Shown piece by piece: positions 56,230 through 64,000 of a stretch of DNA of 64,000 bases. The notes under the pieces were generated by a model. It was given only the letters and a program-made list of their open reading frames with translations, did no database searches and had not been told where the DNA came from. The position numbers and the translations under genes were made by a program. The DNA lies in the NCBI GenBank assembly GCA_029204225.1, contig CM055104.1, positions 55,983,447-56,047,446 on the forward strand, written 5' to 3'. The DNA comes from Diphasiastrum complanatum (Eukaryota > Streptophyta > Lycopodiopsida > Lycopodiales > Lycopodiaceae). The first letter of the stretch is position 1. Every line of letters begins with the position of its first letter.

Positions 56230-57955
56230 TGTTGTTTTCGAAGACAATTATTAAGTCAAAGTGGTTAGCATCGCACAAAGATGTGTGTTGATCCCACAAA
56301 TATTGGCTATAGAAATTTCATTGCATGAGACTAGTCTACTGCCTAGAGAACCAAGTCCAACCATAGATGGTGGAAGGAGGGCGGCCAGAGATCCACCTCT
56401 CTTCCTCTCAAAAGTTGTAGATACTCGAGAACAGTTATCACAAGACCTCACAACGCCAATTCTTCTTGAGGATCGAGATGATATTACAATCGATCTGGAA
56501 ATAGAAATAGCACTCTCATTGCAAGAGTGAGAAGTCTCATACACATATGACATTCGACAAAAAGTAGAGATAGGGGAATTCTCAACACAGAATGATAGTG
56601 AGGATGAGATTCTTGAACCAGTTGAGAGCTATAGTGATGAATCTGAGTGGGAGACTGTATCTGAGGATGAAGAGCCAGAGCCCAATGAGGTGGCAGGTGA
56701 TAAAGTAGTAAGTGAGGAAGAGACGGTAGGTGATGACATAGTGTCAGAATGGAAAACAATGAATGAAAGCGAGGTTGAGTCAGATCTGGATTTCGATCAA
56801 GCAAATCATAATGATCATAACATAAACGAAGAAGTCTTAGGTGAAGCTGACGATCGAGCTCAAGCACCAACTGTACAAACACTTGACTCTATACCTATCA
56901 CACCGGTGATGAGGAGAGTCACTCAGCCAATAGTTGTTCCTGATGACACCGAGAGGGTACCTAGTATAGTCGGCTCTCTACCACAATTCCACTGAAACAA
57001 TAATGAAGATGCCCACGAGCATCTCGAAGATTTTGAGACACTAATGGTTGTTAGTGCAATTGTGAATCCAACGCATAAGCTAATGTTATTTTCCACAACT
57101 CTAGTAGGAGAAGCCAGGCGCTGGTACTATAGTTTACCCAAAGCTTCCATTACAACCTGGGAAAAATTGTTTGAACTATTTTTATCAGAGTTTGGACTCA
57201 AACACAATATTGATAGCTTGATATTCGCTCTGACCACGATACAACAAGATCCAAGTGAATCAGTATGCCTATATGTTAAACGACTCAAGGATCTCGTTCG
57301 CCAATTAAACATGGGGCTAGCGACAAAGGTATCATCTCAACTAGTACTCACCTTTTTCTTGAGGGGCCTACAATGAGCTATCCAGCTAGAAGTACGCCAA
57401 TTTGGGGCTACATCATTTGAAGAAGCAGTGTCTAGAGCCAAAACCACAGAAGAGGCCTTTTCTGCTACGAATGAATGCCAAACCATCTTAGCCATAATGA
57501 AAATTGTGAACCATATGGTACCATTGAAAGAGGACACCAAACCAGTAGAACGTGATAAATCACCACTTGATAGTCCCACTTTTGTAGGAGGTGTTGCACT
57601 TGCATGTTCCAAGACCTTTTGCAGATATTGTAGGGAGTGTGGCCATTCAGAGGATGGATGTTGGTCACAAGAGAATGGTTTCAATAATAGAAATTGAAGG
57701 CATGAACCGATAGGCCATGATTTCATGGATGACAAACTACTTAGAACCTACCAAACTTGGAATCAACCGCAGATAGATTGTTGAGTGGCCTCTCAAGATG
57801 ACGTAATCAGAACGGAAGGAGAGAAGCTCCCAATAAACTTGGTAGGAACACTCACAGAGAAGAAACGACAGTTTCTTTCTTTTACACTGTGTCTAGCCAC
57901 TTTAGGGCAGGCTGGGACCCAGTTCTAAGACAAATTTGTGCCGATTTTTCTCTAA
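56230..57955 (+). pseudogene. gag: Unit A, copy 2: gag-like gene, one continuous frame with four TGA
   Basis: A single frame runs from 56261 to 57697 with stops only at 56528, 56993, 57374 and 57695, all TGA. The last two are CGA in copy 1. Visible parts: N-terminus (MVSIAQRCVLIPQILAIEIS), acidic region (YSDESEWETVSEDEEPEPNE), capsid (LMLFSTTLVGEARRWYYSLP, WEKLFELFLSEFG, VCLYVKRLKDLVRQLNMGLA) and knuckle CRYCRECGHSEDGC. The capsid motif GEARRWYYSLP with the FxxFLSEF helix is typical of retrotransposon gag. This copy gives the clearest picture of the A protein (about 480 residues). Confidence 0.8.
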
Positions 57956-58527
57956 TAAGCGGGTTTTACATGCCGATTTTTCAGTTATTGGGAACTTAAG
58001 CTTCAATATTAGCCCGATTTTCTGTGCGAAAATATCGGCTAACATTGGCGACTACCACTTGGTAGTATGGTCCCCATACGGCGGACCCATAGTCTATGGT
58101 TTCGCAGACCAGCTCCTGGTAGTGGATCAAGTTTAGTGGGCTCAGCACCCTTGCTAGGTGATGCTAACCACAGTGAATTTCTGGGATGTCTTCAACGACT
58201 TCCTTCCCAAAGGCCATCGATTGAGCCCTTAGGATCCATCTGCAACCGGATTGGATTTAACCGCAACATCTTTGGTGTCTTCATACCTGTCAAAACCCAC
58301 CTGTGACCTAAATGACAAATGCTCCCAATTCCATCAGATGTAAGGCAATGCCCACTTTCGGACCCATGCATGGAGGGATATGCAAATGCAAATATCAAGA
58401 TTGGAGATAGGATGATATCGATGCAAGTCAACAGTATTGTGTCTAACATCGTGTCATTGATGTGTGTGTGAATGCATATGCAATGAGGCTTTGATGCCCC
58501 AACTCTGAAACCGGTCCAAACTAGTGT
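57956..58527. repeat. Repeat unit B, copy 3 (5' part only)
   Basis: Corresponds to 13907-14483 and 52954-53510, with the LTR X end and primer-like site (58046; TGGG of the other copies is TTGG here). It stops after ACTAGTGT at 58527, where element K territory begins. End of the 5.0-kb tandem duplication. Confidence 0.8.
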
Positions 58528-59344
58528 CTATATAGATGATGATTAAAGATCTCTATGTTAGAGATTGCTTGTGATGAATGACTTCAACCCATAGACCATT
58601 ACGACTTTACTTGAGAATATGTTTTCCTTCAGTAGAAATCTCTTTTTATTCTCAGGAGTTATTTAATATAAGAGCTAATTCTATGCATCTTGGTGATCCA
58701 AGAGAGTTTGATCTAAAGCTTACCTTTTTCTTTGAAAGAAGAACTTTTCGCATAATAGCTCAAATATACATGTTTGGTACTTGGCATACTTCGAAATCTC
58801 AAGAATTTAATAGTTACAATCTATAAACATTAGTTAAGTCAATGAACAAAAAAAGTTGGAATTTTGTTTGGACTTGGTGATATTTGTGAGATATGTGAGC
58901 AAGATTGAATGTTTTCATGATTGAGTAGTACAACAATTTCAAGATTTGTAGAAGAAGTAAGGTATAGTGTTGGACAGAGAGGTGTAGGTGTGAAGCCTAG
59001 CCCCACCATCCTAGCCTAGTGGGTGCCATCTTGAAGTAGACAAGGAAAGTCACTCAAGAGGACCGTATCGAAATTGCATGTCTTGAATGAGTGTTATTCA
59101 TACTTGATAAACAAAAAGAAGAAAAAAAAAAATTGTGAAAAAAGAAGAAGAAGAAAACACTTAGAAATGAGAGATGAAGAAAACTAGCTAAAGAAGCTAT
59201 AAGTATCACAAACTAAGTAAGTCCAATTGCAAATTTAAATCAACCATTATCACTAAAGTTATAATTGAAAAAAATCATTTCTTTGATCATTTTATAATAG
59301 AACATATAAAAAGAAAGAAATTAAAAAAAAAAAAAACAATATCA
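58528..59344 (+). other. Leader region of element K
   Basis: AT-rich noncoding sequence upstream of the gag start at 59345; an 82-codon frame (58578-58826) has no recognisable domain. A GC-richer block (GCCTAGCCCCACCATCCTAG near 58998) and an A-rich run (59110-59150) are visible. No LTR end or primer site was found and it does not match the 3' LTR candidate at 63073. Confidence 0.35.
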
Positions 59345-60948
59345 ATGGATGAAGAAAGTGCCAGTCTATTCAGTTTTAATGGAAATGAAGATGAAGATGC
59401 AGATCTACATATTCAAAGATTCATGAATGTGTGTAGACAAAATTATGAAGAAGAAGATGATGATATGTTTAGATTATTTCCAGTAACATTGGATAATCTT
59501 GCTCTTGAATGATATTATGTATTGAATCAAAAGAAAATTTGCAATTGGACAAAACTTAAAACAAGTTTTCTAGATAGGTTTAGAAGATGGAATTACTCTT
59601 CTGATATTATCAAGTTACTAAATGGAATTAAATTGAAACAAAATGAACCTATCAAAAGCTTTGTTGATAGAATCAATTGTTTGGCTAAAAGATTAAGTGA
59701 AAGACCAGGAGAAGAGTTTTTCTTATCTTGGTTTATATCAGGTTTGCCTGATGACATGGCATATAGTATTCTCTCAAAAGTTCCTAAGACTTTTGAGGAA
59801 GCTATCTCTAGGGCAGTTGCTATAGAACATGCTGATAAGATGATGACAGAAATAGAAGAACTTGATAAGAAGAGTTGGATAGATAGATCCTTGGATGAAT
59901 TTGATGTAGGAATCTCTTCCTACTATGTTACAGTATCATCTATTCCTAAAATTCTTACAGAAAATGAATCTTGTTATTCTGATGATCCTATTCAAACAAA
60001 TCAACTTCTCAAAGTTAAAGAAAATATTATGTTACAAGAAGAATGTAGTAAAAATGTTGTGTATGACTATAAGATTGATCAATCATTACTGCTGTGATTG
60101 AAAAAAACAATTGTTGTGAAGATACTCAAAATGTGGTGCATTCCATTGATGTCTACCCGGAACTGATGGAGTCTTTATATAATGATAATAAAAAACTGGA
60201 AAATATATATGATGCTATAATTGATAAATATGCTATTGAGGAAGTAGAACAAGAAGGTCAATCAAATTTTGTTGATTCTAACTTGTTGCAAAGTCAATGT
60301 CTTTTGAAGGAAGAAATGATATCAAATGACATATGTATATCACAACCTGAAAGTCAAATATTATCATTATTAGATACTGATCAAGAAATTGATGATAGTT
60401 TTGTTGGAGTAGAAGAATTCATAAAGAAAATCATTACTTCCAATATGGGTGACATTGATGAAAGGTTTCAAGGTCAAAATATAACTTCCATTCTTCCCAA
60501 GGAAAAAAATGATGACCCATTTGATTCAAAGAAAGATCAAAAGGATTTATCATATAAGATGGATGAGTTACAAGTTTTTCATGAATACGAGGAAGAGTTA
60601 ATGCTAAGAGAATTAGAATTATCCAAGTTGGATCACTCATCTTTGAAGCTGATTAATAATGAGCTATATGAAGAAACTAATGTGAAAAACCAGAATGAAA
60701 GAGAAATGAAATATTCTAAAAAAATAAATTCAATATACGATAATGAGATTTGTACCAAGAATACAAATGAAAATATTTTTCAAGAGTTTAGCCATTGGAA
60801 TAATGACTATGTTAATTCATTATATGGTACAGATATTGAAATATCAATCGATGATAAATTAGTGTTTACACTTGTGGATCAAAATGTTATACATGATAAA
60901 TTGATTAATGACATATCTACTAAAAAGGAACTGAATGAATATTTTTAA
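59345..60948 (+). pseudogene. gag: Element K gag-like gene
   Basis: The reading starts at ATG 59345 (MDEESASLFSFNGNEDEDAD) and continues through a TGA at 59510 (ALE*YYV, a Trp position in related gag proteins). The gag domain follows: WTKLKTSFLDRFRRWNYSSD, LKQNEPIKSFVDRINCLAKR and FISGLPDDMAYSIL. Near 60095 the frame changes by overlap (next frame reads from 60094 to 60948), beside an A7 run, most simply an indel. The second half is very acidic and Asn/Ile/Lys-rich, without zinc knuckle or protease. Codon use is far more AT-rich than in GY1 or F. Confidence 0.7.
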
Positions 60949-61159
60949 TAAATATATGGTAAATGAATCTTTGGATGTATTACCATATCAATATAGTATT
61001 ATGTTATCATTTATAATTATAATACTCTATCAAAATTTTATGAACTCAGAAAAATATAACTACATATTAGCATTAAAACCTCTAATTGACGAAATACTAA
61101 GTAAGCATGATAAGAGGTGGGGAAGTGATTATAACTACAAAAAAGATAAAAATATTTAA
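60935..61159 (+). CDS. Small open frame after K gag
   Basis: A 74-codon frame overlaps the end of the K gag frame by 14 bases. It has a hydrophobic stretch (YSIMLSFIIIILYQNFM) that could span a membrane, then a Lys/Asp-rich tail. It may be the shifted continuation of the gag frame rather than a separate gene. No family recognised. Confidence 0.25.
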   Translation: MNIFNKYMVNESLDVLPYQYSIMLSFIIIILYQNFMNSEKYNYILALKPLIDEILSKHDKRWGSDYNYKKDKNI

Positions 61160-63054
61160 AATAAAGTCTATGAAAAAAATGGTGAATATCAAAGAAAGTC
61201 CGAAAAAATCAATGGTTTCAAATATTACAAGACAATTTGTGATAAATGGTATAATATGTTATCAACTCATCATACTATGAGATGCTTCATGATAATTATC
61301 ATAAGAAATATCCAAATAAATTGATATAATTATGATGATGTAGATGCATATAATATGATAGGTTTTTCTTTTAAAAATACAACAAAAACAAAAAAATCCT
61401 GAATTTGAAACAATATAAAAAAAAAAAAAATTAGAAAAATATTTCTTTTCGAAATTGAAAAGAAAAAGAAAAAAATCACATAAACGATGGCATGACAATG
61501 AGATTTTTTAGAAAAATTACTATCATCCAAAGTTGTTACCTTGATCAACTAGACACATAATTTGGCGACATATTTTAATATGTGAATGGAGGATTAAGAA
61601 ATTTACATATCAATGTGAACTTCATGTTTGAAATATATATGAGCAGCCTATGAAGATATTGTTTTAATAGAATATACAATATGCAATGACAGCTTGAATG
61701 TAGGATCCAATACAAAATCAAATATAGTGTGTGTTTATGGATGAGATGTACAAATTTTAATGGTTATATTTTTACAGACTCAATTTGCCATATATGTGAA
61801 ATACCTATATTTTTTAAGTTTTATAGTAAGGAAAAACTAGTGTTTCAACTACCATGAATTGAACAACCAACTTTAGTTTTATGACACAAATGTGTGAGAG
61901 GCTATCTTGAGAAAAATATTTCATCTTATTTGAGAAAGATATAATATACATTTTGGAAGGTGATACACTCTATATGAAGATTGGAGGTAAAATATCCACA
62001 CACATTACACTTGCATCATATAGACACTGTGATGTATGCATCCATCCTATATAAAGACCGATATGTTGCATTTCATACCTACTTGCATTATGCATTGATC
62101 TGAAGATGGGATGCAATGTTCTAATGCCTTGGATGGGCATTTTTGTTAAATAGTGTCATGAGGGTGGTATTGAGAGGAAATATGAAGATTTGGAATGGAT
62201 AAAACATTACCAGTGGGGAGGTGAGTGGAAGAAAAAAAAAACCTATTGATGATTATGGATCTATGTCAAAGACATATGTTGCTGCTGAAGACCATCTTAG
62301 ATCTTTTATTGAGAGTATTTGTGAGATCTTTTGAGTGATGAGTGAAAAAATGAGTGGAGAGTATAAGATGAGTGTTTTCTATTTTGTTGTTCAAAAGGTC
62401 TTGAGAATTATAATTGGATCATAGACTTTTTTTGGTAAGAATAGAAAATATCAGATCTCATTCAAAATCTATCTATGAGAGTAGAAATGTGAGGTATAGC
62501 ATGATTATTTGCTTGAAAAAAAAAATCAATCTATCTATTATTCAAGAGAGTGAATATGTTTTTATGAGAATGAGATATATTCACAATGTGAATGACAAAG
62601 ATCCAACTTTTAGAATAGGTTGCATTGCACGCACTACATTATATGAAGACCTAGACACAAAGTTGAGAAACTATATTCATATCTTGTTATGACAATGAAG
62701 ATTGCACCAACATTTTCCAATAATGCATGGTTTTGATGATGGGCATTACATTATGATTTGATGGGAGTGAGAGCATATTTTCTTCAGACACGAGTTGGAT
62801 GTAATGCGGGATTTTTATTCTGGATAAAGACAATGTTGCTAAAAGATCTAAAGGTTGAATCAATGGCCTTTGGATTCATGTTGTTGAATAATAATGGTTA
62901 GCATCACACTATATTGTGTGCTGAGCCCATTAATTGATGAAGAAAACATTGAGATGCTGAAAAGATGAAAAGATCGTAAAGCTAAATCAATGGCTTTATG
63001 ATATAAAATCAAATGTCCAAGACTATTCCCTCTGTTCGCGGGGATGCTTCACAT
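61160..63054 (+). other. AT-rich noncoding body of element K
   Basis: About 1.9 kb between the last K frame and the polypurine tract. No pol domain, LTR or RNA gene recognised; A-rich runs near 61377-61480. If K is one element, it lacks protease, RT and integrase and would be non-autonomous. Confidence 0.4.
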
Positions 63055-63790
63055 TTAAGTGGGGGGAAAACATGTTGTGCATTTTTCTGGTCAAAATTTT
63101 AAAATTTCAGCAATTACAATCATTGATGCTGATTTTCTAGAAGAAAATGTGCTAGATGTATCTCATATGTGCAAAATCTGCTATTATGCCACTTTTTATT
63201 GATATACGAATGTGGCTATGTTAAAGAGTAGCTATGAAATTCTATGGCATGTTCAAATGTCATAATCAGTTTTCAAATGACAGTGATATCAGACAAATTA
63301 GAGCTATTTTTACTGCGTTACTATTTTTAGTAGGTTTGTTAAATAGCAATAAGCTATTTTCTATGACAATATCCGAACTAGAAACCTAATGACTGGCTTC
63401 ATAATCATACCAAAACCCCGCTATAGTGTTATGAACACTATTAAGCAACACAACAAACGTACCACAATGAAGGAAGACCGTTAATAAATTAAGGAAAAAC
63501 AATATTTGTGAGCGTACACACGTGTGAATAATGATGATCACGTGGCCATCATCTTTAATGGAGGGATACAAAAAGTAGGTCGAGAGATTCTCGAAAATAT
63601 GCTAAAAAGATTCTAGAAAGTTTCGCGAAAATTTCTCGAAGGATTTAAAAAAAAAAATGTATAGAAACTTACGAAAATGAGAAAAAAAAAATGTCGCGAA
63701 AAAAAATTTAGACAAGATAAAAGAAACTTCGCGATTATTTTCAGAAACATACTAGAAAATAATAAGAATAAATAAAAAAAAAATTCTGGT
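63055..63790 (+). repeat. Polypurine tract and candidate 3' LTR of K
   Basis: TTTAAGTGGGGGGAAAACA (63055-63072 with the final bases) is a typical plant gypsy polypurine tract, followed by TGTTGTGCATTTTTC, a possible LTR start at 63073. The right end is not certain: sequence of integrase J starts by about 63797. The stretch 63575-63735 has several TCGCGA and TCTCGAA motifs in AT-rich DNA. No second copy is in the window. Confidence 0.5.
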
Positions 63791-63796
63791 CAAAGG

Positions 63797-64000
63797 TAGT
63801 ATTTCTTCAATCTGGACCCATTAGTACGTGTCGTAATAGTTCACCTTCAAGTGATTGAAGTTGCACAGAACCATTGTCAAACACCTCTATGACTTTATAC
63901 GGTCCAAGCCATCGCATATGGAGTTTTCCAGGGAACTTTTGATGGCGACTGTCATATATCATAGCATAATCATCAACTTTAAGATCACATCTTTTTATAT
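63797..64000 (-). pseudogene. pol: Gypsy J integrase C-terminus, partial
   Basis: The minus strand, running in from beyond the window, reads VDDYAMIYDSRHQKFPGKLH, MRWLGPYKVIEVFDNGSVQL and LEGELL. After a one-base shift it ends NGSRLKKYY. This is the C-terminal domain of a plant gypsy integrase (K-F-P-G-K-L, W-x-G-P-Y/F, GSRLK). It differs from GY1 (KGKLKFTGEGPYRI, GSRLHKYW). J faces the opposite way to K, so its 3' LTR should lie within or left of 63.0-63.8 kb on the minus strand. Confidence 0.8.

Noticed and set aside
60090-60110. Programmed frameshift in element K
   Set aside because: The overlap is next to an A7 run and the second frame would start at GTG; a simple indel is more likely with only one copy seen.

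Overview
The window looks like gene-poor nuclear DNA of a land plant. It contains no credible host gene, tRNA or rRNA. Nearly everything that can be recognised is a broken LTR retrotransposon. The reasons for calling it plant are: Ty1/copia LTRs followed by initiator-Met-type primer sites (TGGTATCAGAGC form); Ty3/gypsy elements of the non-chromodomain plant type, plus one chromodomain remnant; a TGGCGCCGTTGCCGGGGA primer site as in plant gypsy elements; and premature stops that are mostly CAG-to-TAG and CGA-to-TGA, the expected scars of CHG and CG cytosine methylation. The species cannot be told. The diversity of the gypsy elements would fit a large-genome lineage such as a gymnosperm, fern or lycophyte, but this is inference.

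Layout. 0.8-7.5 kb: gypsy element GY1 (leader, gag, four zinc knuckles, protease, RT, RNase H, integrase), riddled with stops. 7.5-11.2 kb: a promoter-like segment and a broken accessory gene, here called ORF-CC (N-terminal domain, proline-rich linker, long coiled coil, C-terminal domain), joined to a second pol fragment, GY2 (11.2-12.4 kb). 12.4-13.9 kb: 3' end of a minus-strand, apparently non-autonomous copia family (B1). 13.9-17.3 kb: repeat unit B, which holds LTR ends, a primer site and an inverted copy of the ORF-CC promoter and start. 17.4-21.3 kb: rearranged GY1-family copies GY3 and GY4. 21.3-26.2 kb: copia element I, with a 1.58-kb LTR carrying an array of CTCAACCG motifs. 26.2-29.0 kb: truncated LTR L and gypsy gag-protease H. 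29.0-32.2 kb: 3' ends of copia C1 and D (minus). 32.2-34.0 kb: gypsy LTR E with primer site and leader. 34.1-38.8 kb: copia B2 (minus), the longer copy of the B family. 38.9-41.7 kb: copia C2 (minus), interrupted by chromovirus G (minus). 44.5-47.4 kb: gypsy F, which has lost its protease. 47.4-50.7 kb: tandem and simple repeats and an unrecognised island. 50.7-58.5 kb: gag-bearing unit A plus unit B, tandemly duplicated with a 5.0-kb period. 58.5-63.8 kb: AT-rich gag-only element K with a polypurine tract. 63.8-64.0 kb: tail of an integrase (J, minus) running off the end.

How it fits together. This is a nested, repeatedly recombined retrotransposon graveyard. Younger insertions sit inside the coding parts of older elements (B1 in GY2, I in GY4, C1 in H, E in D, G in C2), and almost every element keeps only one LTR. 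The most unusual items are ORF-CC with its own TATA box, the B copia family in which the integrase core is absent and RT is eroded while reading frames stay open, and a short CTCTCGCA/TGCGAGAG motif that recurs in the leaders of several elements.
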